Positions 39,554 through 47,697 of a stretch of DNA of 64,000 nucleotides are shown here, piece after piece. A model generated the notes under the pieces. The model did no database searches and was not told where the DNA came from. It was given only the letters and a program-made list of their open reading frames with translations. Position 1 is the first letter of the stretch, and each line of letters starts with the position of its first letter. The position numbers and the translations under genes are program-made. This DNA comes from MWCR01 sp049325475 (GTDB lineage Bacteria > Patescibacteriota > Patescibacteriia > 2-12-FULL-60-25). The stretch covers positions 1-64,000 of the forward strand of contig JBMOLN010000004.1 in the NCBI GenBank assembly GCA_049325475.1, in the 5' to 3' direction.

Positions 39554-40030
39554 ATGGCACGGATCGTTTTCAAGGCTGGGACTTTGACTGTGGGTCGGTA
39601 TGCTGCGGGCGAGCGACTCTTCGTTCGGAGGAAGAACCTCAAGAACGTGGATGACTTCGCGACGGTCGAGGAGCTCGACGACGCGGACATGCTCACGTTC
39701 AAGGCGGACTGCATCGTGGTCATGGACCGCATGCACGACAACCGCCGAACCTGCACCCACCTGCGGTACTGCAGGCTCGAGCGCGACGCAGGCGGGCTCC
39801 ATTTTGCCAAGCCCGTGGAGTTCCCCCGCTTGGTCGCGGCGCTCAAGCACGCCGGCCGTAGCGCGGAGCTCGCCATCGGCGGGTTCGCGAGCCACGTGGT
39901 CATCTACGGCGACGAGGTCGCGGTGGCCACGCACAAGGACCACTGGGGCTTCGTGGTCCGGCGCGAGGAGATCGAAGGGCTCCTCAAGGCGCTGCCGCCC
40001 AAGGCCGAGAAGGCCGAGAAAGCGGCGTAG
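39554..40030 (+). CDS. GC-rich orphan protein, likely horizontally acquired
   Basis: 158 residues encoded by DNA much richer in G and C, especially at third codon positions, than any neighbour. The sequence (VGRYAAGERLFVRRKNLKN, CIVVMDRMHDNRRTC, GGFASHVVIYGDEVAV, KDHWGFVVRREEIEGLL) is beta-strand rich and matches no family I know. A GAGG box 8 nt before the ATG and the promoter upstream are AT-typical. Overlapping long ORFs in other frames are by-products of the GC-rich composition. Function unknown. Confidence 0.65.
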   Translation: MARIVFKAGTLTVGRYAAGERLFVRRKNLKNVDDFATVEELDDADMLTFKADCIVVMDRMHDNRRTCTHLRYCRLERDAGGLHFAKPVEFPRLVAALKHAGRSAELAIGGFASHVVIYGDEVAVATHKDHWGFVVRREEIEGLLKALPPKAEKAEKAA

Positions 40031-40146
40031 ACCCTCACCCCCTTCCCCCTCTCCCATCGAATGGGAGAAGGGAGCTGACGGTCGCCATTATGGATCGACC
40101 AATGCTCCCAAAGGGGCAAAATCTGAACATTTATCGTTGTAACTGT

Positions 40147-40177
40147 AGCCTCGGACGTAAGTCTGGGGCTTTTTTTG
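40147..40177 (+). terminator. Strong terminator after the GC-rich gene
   Basis: A 10-bp stem AGCCTCGGAC / GTCTGGGGCT with GTAA loop (40147-40170), including two G-T pairs, followed by seven T. Confidence 0.85.
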
Positions 40178-40242
40178 ACCATGATTACCAGGATTTTAAA
40201 CGGATTAACAGGATTATTATCTTATTGTTTGCTTGAAGCTGG

Positions 40243-40405
40243 TTACCTAACTTCGCCGAGTCTTTCAAAGCGGTTGATGGTGACCGGTGCGTCGTTGCTG
40301 ATATAGTTTTGGAGCAAATCGATGACGAGCTGGTTTTGGCGGTTCCCGTTTTGCCCAAAAACAGATAGATGTGCTTCTGATAAGTCGATAGACGCCGGAT
40401 ACCGG
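40243..40405 (-). pseudogene. Possible gene remnant
   Basis: A minus-strand frame of about 54 codons without a start codon, preceded by an in-frame TAA. It reads like authentic protein (SEAHLSVFGQNGNRQNQL, then NDAPVTINRFERLGEVR) and ends in TAA at 40243. It may be the 3' end of a deleted gene. The rest of the 440-bp spacer holds the terminator above and repeat words. Confidence 0.3.
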
Positions 40406-40470
40406 TCTTAAGCCGTTATTTGCTGGATATCAGTTGCTAGTTGCGAGTTGCTAATTTATAATGCGGTTAT

Positions 40471-40779
40471 ATGAACATCTATGCCATAGTATTTATAGGT
40501 ATTTTTGCCGCTTTGGGTACAGTTGTGCTGATTTTCATCTTGCAACAGCGCAAGATGAAGTTAAGCCCTGTGCAAAAACAAGAGATTAAGGATTTGATTA
40601 AACAAGGAATCGTTTATGAGGATGATTTTATCAATACTTATTACACCATGTTAAGAAATCAAGGTTATATGCACTTGTTTGGCGGTTATGAAAAACAGGC
40701 GCATGATTTATTGTTTACAATGATTCAGGAGAGCAAAGGACATAAGGCATCTTTAGAAAATATTTTAAAGAATTTGTAA
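40471..40779 (+). CDS. Small protein with N-terminal membrane helix
   Basis: 102 residues: membrane segment 5-24 (AIVFIGIFAALGTVVLIFIL), then a soluble helical part with LSPVQKQEIKDLIKQGIVYE and GYEKQAHDLLFTMIQESKG. Family unknown. TATAAT (40457-40462) ends 8 nt before the ATG, so the transcript is probably leaderless. Confidence 0.6.
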   Translation: MNIYAIVFIGIFAALGTVVLIFILQQRKMKLSPVQKQEIKDLIKQGIVYEDDFINTYYTMLRNQGYMHLFGGYEKQAHDLLFTMIQESKGHKASLENILKNL

Positions 40780-40860
40780 CGTGAATCGTGTATCGTGAAA
40801 CGTGTAACGTGTAACGTGTATCGTGAATCGTGTAACGTATAACGTGAAACGTGTAATGTA
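40779..40860. repeat. CGTGTAACGTGTATCGTGAA word array
   Basis: About eleven imperfect copies of an 8-9 bp word built on ACGTG and ATCGTGA. Fills the spacer between two small genes. Confidence 0.8.
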
Positions 40861-40869
40861 ATATACAAT

Positions 40870-41073
40870 ATGGATATTAAGACAAAACAAGAGGTTCAAG
40901 AGATTTTAAAGAAAGCGCTCGCATGGGAGGTTGCCGCACAGAAAAACTGCGAAGATATTTTGAAATTTTTAAAAACAAACGGCTTTCATAAATCAGTGGA
41001 GCATATCAAGAACGATGAAATCCATCATCAAGAGATGGTAAAACAATTAATAAATTTTTTAGACAAAGTTTGA
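40870..41073 (+). CDS. Small helical protein with ferritin-like E..H pattern
   Basis: 67 residues forming two long helices: QEVQEILKKALAWEVAAQKN and FHKSVEHIKNDEIHHQEMVKQL. The glutamate and the DEIHHQ stretch are spaced like half of a rubrerythrin/ferritin-like di-iron bundle, so a dimer might bind metal. This is only a resemblance. TAATAT lies 5 nt before the ATG. Confidence 0.5.
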   Translation: MDIKTKQEVQEILKKALAWEVAAQKNCEDILKFLKTNGFHKSVEHIKNDEIHHQEMVKQLINFLDKV

Positions 41074-41153
41074 TTTTAGGTTGTTTTAGTGAAATGTGGT
41101 AAACTTATTATCATGGTACCAAGTACCAAATGCCGGGTACCGGGTGTTGGTTT

Positions 41154-41717
41154 ATGCTAAAAAAGAAGCGTAGAGGTGGGCGCGTCAAAAAAACGGCTGT
41201 ATCGCGATCTGCAAAAAGCGGTGGTTCTAAAAAAATACCGTTAATTATTGGTTTAACGGCGGTTATTATTTTTATAATCGTTTTCGTTGCCCTGGTAGGC
41301 TTCGTTGAGTATGTAAGAGCTGATAAGTTCCCAAAGATTGTTTTAGTTCATGCTGATGCGGATATCGATGATTTTAAATGCCAGACACCTCAAGAACCGG
41401 AGCGGATTATGAAAGTAATAGCCAGCGCTTATAACAGCCTGCCCGGTCAGACAGACTCAACACCGTGTGTGACCGCAACGGGTTACGATGTGTGTCGAAG
41501 CTACGCTTTATACGGGGCGATAAATACTGTTGCATCCAATTCTTTGCCAATGAATTCAAAAATTAAAATCCCCGAATTATACGGGGATAGGATTTTTGTT
41601 GTGCGCGACCGTATGAATAGGCGTTATGGCGGAAATCGAATAGATTTATGGCTCCCAACGCGCGGCGAGGCTGTAAGTTTCGGAACAAAAATTTTGGATA
41701 TCGAAGTTTATGATTAG
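41154..41717 (+). CDS. Membrane-anchored 3D-domain protein
   Basis: 187 residues from the ATG at 41154 (one at 41130 lies in GGTACC repeats). Very basic N-terminus, membrane segment about 28-51, then the barrel: CVTATGYDVCRSYALYGA, NSLPMNSKIKIPELYGD and the triple-Asp-type FVVRDRMNRRYGGNRIDLW. Such domains cut or bind peptidoglycan at the outer face. The same architecture occurs in the prophage gene at 17721-18437. Confidence 0.75.
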   Translation: MLKKKRRGGRVKKTAVSRSAKSGGSKKIPLIIGLTAVIIFIIVFVALVGFVEYVRADKFPKIVLVHADADIDDFKCQTPQEPERIMKVIASAYNSLPGQTDSTPCVTATGYDVCRSYALYGAINTVASNSLPMNSKIKIPELYGDRIFVVRDRMNRRYGGNRIDLWLPTRGEAVSFGTKILDIEVYD

Positions 41718-41917
41718 AGAGCCGTGATTTGCAAAACAAAACCAATCATCATAAAAATAATAGACACAGCACCAAGGATGACTTCCGGTTTAATATCTTT
41801 TTCACCCTCGGCAAACGAGGATTTTTTTGTGACCCTCTGAAATAATTGCAGCATGGCAAAGGCAATCAAGATGCCGCCGATTGTTTGCAGGGTTAAACCC
41901 AAATATATTTGCAACAT
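41714..41917 (-). CDS. Small two-helix membrane protein
   Basis: 67 residues with membrane segments at about 5-25 (YLGLTLQTIGGILIAFAML) and 45-65 (VILGAVSIIFMMIGFVLQI), joined by a charged loop. Convergent with the 3D-domain gene, overlapping it by 4 bp. No family known. Confidence 0.6.
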   Translation of the reverse strand: MLQIYLGLTLQTIGGILIAFAMLQLFQRVTKKSSFAEGEKDIKPEVILGAVSIIFMMIGFVLQITAL

Positions 41918-42061
41918 ATTATTTAGTTAGTTTTTTTAAGAAATTAATTGTTTTTCAAAATAAATACCAAAGAAGCGTTTTTTCGATTTCGATTTATTAT
42001 ATTTAAGTATATCATACCGTTGTTACTTTCATAGATCGATACGTCTACAAGTCGATACGAA

Positions 42062-42100
42062 ACGATTCAAGACTCCGGACTCCGGACTCCGGACTCAATT
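42062..42100. repeat. GACTCCGGACTCCG tandem repeat
   Basis: Four to five imperfect copies of the 8-bp word ACTCCGG in the spacer before the 393-aa gene. Confidence 0.8.
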
Positions 42101-42152
42101 AAAGCACAAGGTCGAAGGCGGAATGCCGATGTATATGCTATAATGCTTATTG

Positions 42153-43334
42153 ATGGGGATGAAATTTGAATATATTTATATAGGGACTTGGACGCCGAGT
42201 TCAACTATTCATTTAAAAGAGTTTTATCGGGCTCTTTCATTTTGGGATTCCGCTTCTTTTAAAAAAAGTGAAATTAAAAAATGGACCAAAGGATTGGAAT
42301 TGGAAGAGATTCATTATCGCCCGGCTTCCATTAATTTTATTGAGGGCAGATTTGTTAATCGAGTGTTTTTCAGGGTTTCGGAAGACGGTTTGATTATGGC
42401 CGGGCGGGTGTTGGAAGATTTGGAAAAGGATTCTCAAAGACTGGAGCAGTTTTTAACCGATAAAATAGTAAATTTGTGGGATAATCTGTTTTCGCGCGGC
42501 GGCGCCAGCATGCCCAAGGTTTTTGAAGAGATACGCTCTGTGAATCCGGCTTTGGTCAAGGTAAGCGGCGCTTCGGTTGATGAAATGGATAAGGTATTCA
42601 GAACAATGAATGTAATCCCCTACAAAAAAGTCGCTTTGGCTGACGGCGAGGTCTGGATCGGCGAGTCTTTGGTTGTTGTGAATAATACGCAATATGCGCA
42701 AGAAACAATAGAAAACATGGTTGAACATTTATTGTTTGCCAGGGAATATGAATTGCAGCTTGAGCGTTTGATTACGGCTTACCATGTTTTATGGAATAAG
42801 GTTGAAGGAATAAGAACTCAAAAAGCGATTCAGCAGTCGGAATTGGCCAAAATTCACGATCAGATAATCAATATTCAAAGCCAGGCGAATTTTTTCAGAG
42901 GCCGCTTGAATCAGATGAAGCATTTTCTTGAGTGGCGGAATGATCTGGTTGATGAATACGTGACCGATCCGGATTTGAATAAAACTTTTAAAAAGTTTTT
43001 CGCTTCACTGTTTTCTTCGCAAAAATATCTGCAAGAATTGTGGGCCATGCTTCATAATTACATCAATTCCACATTGAGTCTTATATCGTTTTTGTACAGC
43101 GACAGCGAAAGAAAGAATTTGGGCACACTGCAGAAATTGTTTTTGGTGCAGACTGTGAGTTCCATTATCGCCCTTGGCGGTTTGTCGACAGTGTATTTAA
43201 ACAGCGTTTTGATTTTTGGAGCTATGGCAATAACCGCTGCTGTATTCATTTATTATCTGCTTTTTGTCGTTTTCAGCCGCCGTAAAAAAGTTTTTATCTT
43301 CAGAAAAGATATAGAATTAGAAGAAAAGAAATAA
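42153..43334 (+). CDS. Large protein with two C-terminal membrane helices, CorA-like layout
   Basis: 393 residues. A soluble N-terminal domain (1-190), a long helical region (190-310; QQSELAKIHDQIINIQSQA), then two close membrane segments (about 325-345 and 350-372) and a short basic tail. This order is that of CorA-type channels, but the GMN signature between the helices is missing (YLNS is found instead), so ion transport is not supported. An extended -10 TGC-TATAAT (42136-42144) ends 8 nt before this ATG; a TTG just upstream is the alternative start. Confidence 0.6.
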   Translation: MGMKFEYIYIGTWTPSSTIHLKEFYRALSFWDSASFKKSEIKKWTKGLELEEIHYRPASINFIEGRFVNRVFFRVSEDGLIMAGRVLEDLEKDSQRLEQFLTDKIVNLWDNLFSRGGASMPKVFEEIRSVNPALVKVSGASVDEMDKVFRTMNVIPYKKVALADGEVWIGESLVVVNNTQYAQETIENMVEHLLFAREYELQLERLITAYHVLWNKVEGIRTQKAIQQSELAKIHDQIINIQSQANFFRGRLNQMKHFLEWRNDLVDEYVTDPDLNKTFKKFFASLFSSQKYLQELWAMLHNYINSTLSLISFLYSDSERKNLGTLQKLFLVQTVSSIIALGGLSTVYLNSVLIFGAMAITAAVFIYYLLFVVFSRRKKVFIFRKDIELEEKK

Positions 43335-43408
43335 AAATTTTATTTCAAACAAAAAAATAAGAGCTTGGAAATCGAGTCAAACTCGATATTTTTAATATCT
43401 TCAAGAAG

Positions 43409-43945
43409 TTAAAAATAATAAATGTATATCGGCAGATCGGTTGGTTCGGGTTTGTTGGTTTTTTGTTCACCCTCCCATTTATCGACGGAAAAGACGTAGG
43501 ATATCAACTTTGTACCCGTACCGACTTCTCGCGATAATTTTGGTATGATTTTTTGATTTAAAGTCTTGGTCATGCCATAGAGATAGATTACTTTTGCATC
43601 CGTAAAATCATTTTTTAAGGCATTTCCAAATTTGATTTGTAGATTTTTAACTGGCTTGATGATATTTGAAGCACGGCAGAAAAGATACAGAGGCCAGGCA
43701 TATTCGATGCCCGTAATTTGAGCTTCGGGATTGTTGATTGCCATATAACGGCAAACTCTGCCATCGCCGCAGCCGATTTCATAGAAACTGTCCCCCGCTT
43801 TCAGATCTGACTCTTCATGGATGCGTTTAAGATCTTTGATTCGCATGGGAAAAAATGGCGCAATAGATTTGCCGGCTAAAGCCAATGAAAATGCAGCCAG
43901 GGCAATGATCAGCAGGAAAATATTAATAAAATCCATATTAATCAT
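43409..43945 (-). CDS. Membrane-anchored SAM-dependent methyltransferase
   Basis: 178 residues from the ATG at 43945. Membrane segment about 6-24, then a class I methyltransferase: SAM loop FYEIGCGDGRVCRYMA, ITGIEYAWPLYLFC (acidic residue of motif II), and AKVIYLYGMTKTLNQKI. Such short membrane-tethered methyltransferases are frequent in Patescibacteria; substrate unknown. A TATGAT 6 nt upstream may be the -10. Confidence 0.75.
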   Translation of the reverse strand: MINMDFINIFLLIIALAAFSLALAGKSIAPFFPMRIKDLKRIHEESDLKAGDSFYEIGCGDGRVCRYMAINNPEAQITGIEYAWPLYLFCRASNIIKPVKNLQIKFGNALKNDFTDAKVIYLYGMTKTLNQKIIPKLSREVGTGTKLISYVFSVDKWEGEQKTNKPEPTDLPIYIYYF

Positions 43946-44010
43946 GCTGGAATCATATTCCAAATGCTTTAACTTGCCAAAATTTTAGTATTTGGTTATT
44001 ATATCGCCAT

Positions 44011-44085
44011 TCCGGGGTAGCTCAGCGGTAGAGCAGAGGACTGTTAATCCTTTGGTCGTGGGTTCGAGCCCCACCCCCGGAGCCA
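44011..44085 (+). tRNA. tRNA-Asn (GTT)
   Basis: Acceptor TCCGGGG / CCCCGGA, D arm GCTC-AGCGGTA-GAGC, anticodon stem GAGGA with loop CTGTTAA (GTT at 44043-44045), variable TGGTC, T arm GTGGG-TTCGAGC-CCCAC, discriminator G and an encoded CCA. All arms pair normally. Confidence 0.97.
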
Positions 44086-44087
44086 TG

Positions 44088-44150
44088 CACCGTACAATGC
44101 ATGGCAGAGCCATGACTTTGTGACTCTGCCGTGCATTGTACGGTGTTTTT
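44088..44150 (+). terminator. Very long hairpin terminator after tRNA-Asn
   Basis: A 22-bp stem with one mismatch (44088-44109 with 44124-44145), 14-nt loop, then five T. Much longer than usual intrinsic terminators; it begins 3 nt after the tRNA CCA. Confidence 0.8.
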
Positions 44151-44209
44151 GTGATTGCGGTTTCAAGCAGATTAAAATTTTCTCGATAATTATGATATAA
44201 TCCGGTTAG

Positions 44210-44746
44210 ATGAAAATTTATTTTAATAATATGAAAAATTCAAGAACAGTGTCGGTTTTAGCTATTATCGCACTATTGTTTTCAGGTTGCGGGACTGCTG
44301 TAAGCGACAATGGTTCGTCGGGCGGCGGGTTTAAGGTATTATCTTTGGATTTTAAAGTTCCAATTTGTGACCAGGTTCCAAAATCAGTGATTGAAAAGGC
44401 GGCAGGTAAAGCCGTAACTGAAGTTAAGCCAAAGACGGGAAATATTACAAACACTTGTGATTATGTAATCGATAAAAACAATACAATTACATTGAGATTG
44501 AATAAGTTGAGCTATGAAAATCAAAAAGCCGGCCAGAGCGGTATGGAGGGTGTGGCCATAGAGACAGACTCAAGCATTAAAGCCGAGCATTTCATTGTTG
44601 ATCCCCCAACGGAAATAGTTATGGCGAGTGTTTTGATTAAAGCCGGAGAAAATACAATATTAACAGCGGAAAAAGGCATGTCTCCGGATATTACGAAGAA
44701 ACAAATAATCGCCGTGGCCGCAGGTGCGGTTAATCATTTAAAATAA
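44210..44746 (+). CDS. Lipoprotein of unknown function
   Basis: 178 residues. Signal with lipobox ALLFSGC (Cys 27), a Gly/Ser-rich linker, then a domain with CDQVPKSVIEKAAGKAV and NTCDYVIDKNNTITLRLNKL, the pair of Cys probably disulfide-bonded. It resembles DUF3558-like lipoproteins with the same C...C spacing. Extended -10 TGA-TATAAT (44193-44201) ends 8 nt before the ATG at 44210; an internal ATG at 44231 gives a more standard signal length. Confidence 0.65.
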   Translation: MKIYFNNMKNSRTVSVLAIIALLFSGCGTAVSDNGSSGGGFKVLSLDFKVPICDQVPKSVIEKAAGKAVTEVKPKTGNITNTCDYVIDKNNTITLRLNKLSYENQKAGQSGMEGVAIETDSSIKAEHFIVDPPTEIVMASVLIKAGENTILTAEKGMSPDITKKQIIAVAAGAVNHLK

Positions 44747-44887
44747 ATTAAAATTCACGTTTTTTATCATCTTATTTAATAAGATTGTTTTTAATAAATA
44801 AAAATCGGATACTGAACAGTGAAAGTTTTTAGGATTCTTGAGGGTTGATGGCGATTGAATAATTTTTTAAGAACTATTTTTTAATTC

Positions 44888-44917
44888 TTGACATAAAAAC
44901 GGGCCGGTGATTATATG
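44888..44917 (+). promoter_or_regulatory. Promoter of the 108-aa lipoprotein gene
   Basis: TTGACA (44888-44893), 17-18 bp spacer, TTATAT/TATATG near 44911-44917. GAGGTGA lies 5 nt before the ATG at 44946. Confidence 0.6.
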
Positions 44918-44945
44918 ATTTTAACGGTAAATAGAGAGGTGATAC

Positions 44946-45272
44946 ATGAAGCAAAACATCAAACAATCAGCAATTTTGTTCTTTCTGGCAAATGTCTTGG
45001 TTTTGGGATGTTCCAAGATCGTCAGTATTCATGATCCGGTCTCCAATACCTGGTATGACTGCGACCTTTTGCGCAGCGACTATCCCGAGGGTCATCCTTG
45101 CCGGCGGCATGCCTTGGCCTACCAGGAGGAACAGAGAAAATCCACCTCAAGGGTGCAAACATCGGGCGGCTTCCAGGATCGCGCCGGCCCCGATCATAGT
45201 TTTAGGGATTCCAAAGAAAAAGGCAGCGGAGGCAAGAGTAAAGATCGAGGCCTAGGTCTCTACGATCGATAG
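44946..45272 (+). CDS. Small lipoprotein
   Basis: 108 residues: signal peptide with lipobox LVLGCS (Cys 22), then VSNTWYDCDLLRSDYPEGHPC, a short cysteine-containing region, and a hydrophilic, Ser/Lys/Gly-rich tail. No family recognised. Complete single-gene unit with promoter, Shine-Dalgarno and terminator. Confidence 0.6.
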   Translation: MKQNIKQSAILFFLANVLVLGCSKIVSIHDPVSNTWYDCDLLRSDYPEGHPCRRHALAYQEEQRKSTSRVQTSGGFQDRAGPDHSFRDSKEKGSGGKSKDRGLGLYDR

Positions 45273-45305
45273 AATTAGCACGAGGTGACGGCCGGTCGAT
45301 TTCTC

Positions 45306-45330
45306 ACCCTCATCTAAATGAGGGTTTTTT
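45306..45330 (+). terminator. Terminator after the 108-aa lipoprotein gene
   Basis: ACCCTCAT / ATGAGGGT stem with a CTAA loop, T run following. The next gene's extended -10 begins only 3 bp later. Confidence 0.85.
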
Positions 45331-45332
45331 CA

Positions 45333-45341
45333 TGCTATAAT
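45333..45341 (+). promoter_or_regulatory. Extended -10 promoter giving leaderless mRNA
   Basis: TGC-TATAAT ending 7 nt before the ATG at 45349. The predicted transcription start falls at or one or two bases before the ATG. No -35 is evident. Confidence 0.65.
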
Positions 45342-45348
45342 TATCAAC

Positions 45349-46746
45349 ATGAAAACAACATATAAAGAGTTTCCCAAGCCGATCGCTTTTAGAAAGCTGA
45401 TTGGACCGAGTTTTATAATTTTGGCCCTTGGACTCGGATCGGGCGAAGTCATTCTTTGGCCATATATGGCCTCGAATTACGGTTTGGGAATTGCCTGGGG
45501 TGCGATACTGGGTATTTCGTTCCAATACTTTATAAACATGGAGATTGAGCGATATGCGCTCATTAAGGGCGAAAGCGTTTTTGTGGGCTTGAACCGGCTT
45601 TTTAAATGGTCAGCATATTGGTTTATACTTTCAACTTTTATCGGATTTGGATTGCCGGGCATCATAGCGGCCAGCGCAAAGGTTTTTGCGGCTTTAATAG
45701 GCTTTGAAGAGTTTAAATGGGCGGCGATCGGATTTTTGATTTTTATAGGGGTGATTTTAAGCGCGGGTAAAACAGTTTACGGTTTAATGGAAAAATTGAC
45801 CAAGTCCATTATAATGATCGGCGTGCCATTTGTTTTTATTTTGGCAATATATATAAGTTCAAAAGCAGATTGGGTCGATTTGGCAAACGGCATTATCGGA
45901 AGAGGCATGGATTATCAATTTTTTCCGGAAGGGTTGGCCTTGGCGACGTTTTTGGCGGCTTTTGCCTATTCGGGCGCTGGCGGCAATTTGAATCTGACGC
46001 AGTCGATTTATGTAAAAGAAAAAGGTTACGGAATGGGAAAATATGCGCAAAAACTTGCCGGATTGTTTGTGTCAAAACGTGATGAAAAAATAAAATTAAG
46101 CGGTGAGGAGTTTAAAATGACCAAAGAAAATATTGCCCGCTATAAAGAATGGTGGAAAAGGATAAGTCTGGAGCATTTGATGGTTTTTTGGTTTATCGGC
46201 GGTTTGTCCATGGCTCTTTTGATGCTGTTGGCGTATACGACTACATATGGCTTGCCGGATAATGCGGAAGGAATAAATTTTGTGATCAATGAAGGATTGG
46301 TTATAGGGCAACAGACTTTTCCCATATTGGGAGCATTGTTTTTAGCTGTGGTTGCCATTATGTTGTTTCAAACTCAATTGGGCGTTATGGACTCCACGTC
46401 CAGAATCATGGCGGAAAATTACGCGGAAAAGAAATTGGGAAAAAATGAGGATGCTAAAATAAATCTATCCAAAATTTATTATATTTTTTTATGGGCGCAG
46501 ATTGCTTTTGGTGTAATTTTATTTTTATTCAATATTCACGAGCCAAAGACTTTGTTGATTTCAGGCGCGGTTATTAATGCATTCGCTATGTTTGTACATA
46601 TTGCTTTAGTGGCAATTTTGAATCGTAAAGCATTGCCCAAGGAATTCTGGCCGTGCCGGCCAAGGAGATTGTTATTGATCGGCATCTTTTTGTTTTTTGG
46701 ATATTTCAGTTTTATGGTATTTGCTGATAAACTTGGATTATTATGA
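45349..46746 (+). CDS. Nramp-related divalent metal transporter
   Basis: 465 residues with about eleven membrane segments. The first helix break has GLGSGEVILWPYMAS in place of the Nramp DPGN motif, typical of the Nramp-related branch, so metal choice may differ from Mn/Fe. Other matches: FAYSGAGGNLNLTQSIYVKEKG and GVMDSTSRIMAEN. A cytoplasmic insert (about 225-265) is rich in Lys/Glu. First gene of a three-gene operon with the CAP protein and the SpoU methyltransferase (overlaps of 4 and close spacing). Confidence 0.75.
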   Translation: MKTTYKEFPKPIAFRKLIGPSFIILALGLGSGEVILWPYMASNYGLGIAWGAILGISFQYFINMEIERYALIKGESVFVGLNRLFKWSAYWFILSTFIGFGLPGIIAASAKVFAALIGFEEFKWAAIGFLIFIGVILSAGKTVYGLMEKLTKSIIMIGVPFVFILAIYISSKADWVDLANGIIGRGMDYQFFPEGLALATFLAAFAYSGAGGNLNLTQSIYVKEKGYGMGKYAQKLAGLFVSKRDEKIKLSGEEFKMTKENIARYKEWWKRISLEHLMVFWFIGGLSMALLMLLAYTTTYGLPDNAEGINFVINEGLVIGQQTFPILGALFLAVVAIMLFQTQLGVMDSTSRIMAENYAEKKLGKNEDAKINLSKIYYIFLWAQIAFGVILFLFNIHEPKTLLISGAVINAFAMFVHIALVAILNRKALPKEFWPCRPRRLLLIGIFLFFGYFSFMVFADKLGLL

Positions 46747-47696
46747 GATTTTTGATTATTTATATTTTGTTTGCATTGTCGGTTCCGCTTGGCGCACATG
46801 CGGCCATAAGCGATAATGTGCGCGGCATGATTTTGCTGCAAGTTGAAGAACATGGTGAGGCTTGGTATGTAAATCCGACAAACAATCGGCGTTATTACAT
46901 GAAGAATGGAGCTGTCGCGTATGAAATGATGCGTTCTTTCGGGCTCGGCATTACGGATGCGGATTTGCAGAGAATTCCGCTTTCAATAACAACGGAAGCC
47001 ATCAGAAATGCCTCAAGTATTTGTTCTTCCAATCCTCTGGCAAATAGATTAAAAGGCAGAATTTTATTGCAGGTTCAGCAACATGGCGAGGCGTATTATG
47101 TCTATCCCAAAAATTGCCGTATGATTTATATGAAGGATGGAAATGCGGCATATGAGATAATGCGATATCTGGGTTTGGGTATAACCAATTTTGATTTGCA
47201 AAAAATTTCACTCGCTGAGGGCGAGGTTGATATCATGACAGATCCCGCCGTGACGAATCCGTCTAATCCTTCAAAGCCTACCGCCGGCAACGATACAGGC
47301 GAATACAAAACGGTTGAATTAAAAACTTTAGATGTCGTTAACGATCATCGCGAGTCGATTGGAGTGGAAAGATTGGCCTGGAGCGATGCAATAGCCGAGC
47401 AAGCCCGGATACATTCGCAAAATATGGCCAATGGCGACGTTGCCATAGGTCATGGGGGCTTTGAAGACAGGATTGATGTGATTAGTCTATCGTATCCCGG
47501 CTATAATGGAGCGGCAGAGAATTTGGCCTGGAATTACGACGACGATCCGGCGCAAACCGCATTGGATTGGTGGTTGACCAGCGCCGGGCACAAGGTAAGC
47601 TTAGAGAATAATTTTTATGATTTAACAGGAATCGGAGTAGCCAAGGTTCCTGATGGTCCCTATTTTATTACACAGATATTCTTGAATATTGATTGA
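46743..47696 (+). CDS. Secreted CAP-domain protein with Patescibacteria wall-type repeats
   Basis: 317 residues. Signal peptide 1-20 (cleavage after AHA). Two copies of a module: GMILLQVEEHGEAWYVNP with MKNGAVAYEMMRSFGLGIT, and GRILLQVQQHGEAYYVYP with MKDGNAAYEIMRYLGLGIT. These modules are widespread on Patescibacteria surface proteins. After a Pro/Ser linker comes a CAP (SCP-like) domain: DVVNDHRESIGVERLAWSD, IHSQNMANGDVAIGHGGF, AENLAWNYDD and TSAGHKVSLEN, with the conserved His residues. Likely acts at the cell surface; enzymatic role of CAP domains is unclear. Confidence 0.88.
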   Translation: MRFLIIYILFALSVPLGAHAAISDNVRGMILLQVEEHGEAWYVNPTNNRRYYMKNGAVAYEMMRSFGLGITDADLQRIPLSITTEAIRNASSICSSNPLANRLKGRILLQVQQHGEAYYVYPKNCRMIYMKDGNAAYEIMRYLGLGITNFDLQKISLAEGEVDIMTDPAVTNPSNPSKPTAGNDTGEYKTVELKTLDVVNDHRESIGVERLAWSDAIAEQARIHSQNMANGDVAIGHGGFEDRIDVISLSYPGYNGAAENLAWNYDDDPAQTALDWWLTSAGHKVSLENNFYDLTGIGVAKVPDGPYFITQIFLNID

Positions 47697-47697
47697 T

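Noticed and set aside
39491..40182. Several long ORFs on both strands over the GC-rich gene (for example minus-strand 188 codons)
   Set aside because: GC-rich DNA lacks stops in all frames. Only 39554-40030 has a ribosome site and promoter in the right place; the others are Arg/Ser/Pro-rich artefacts.
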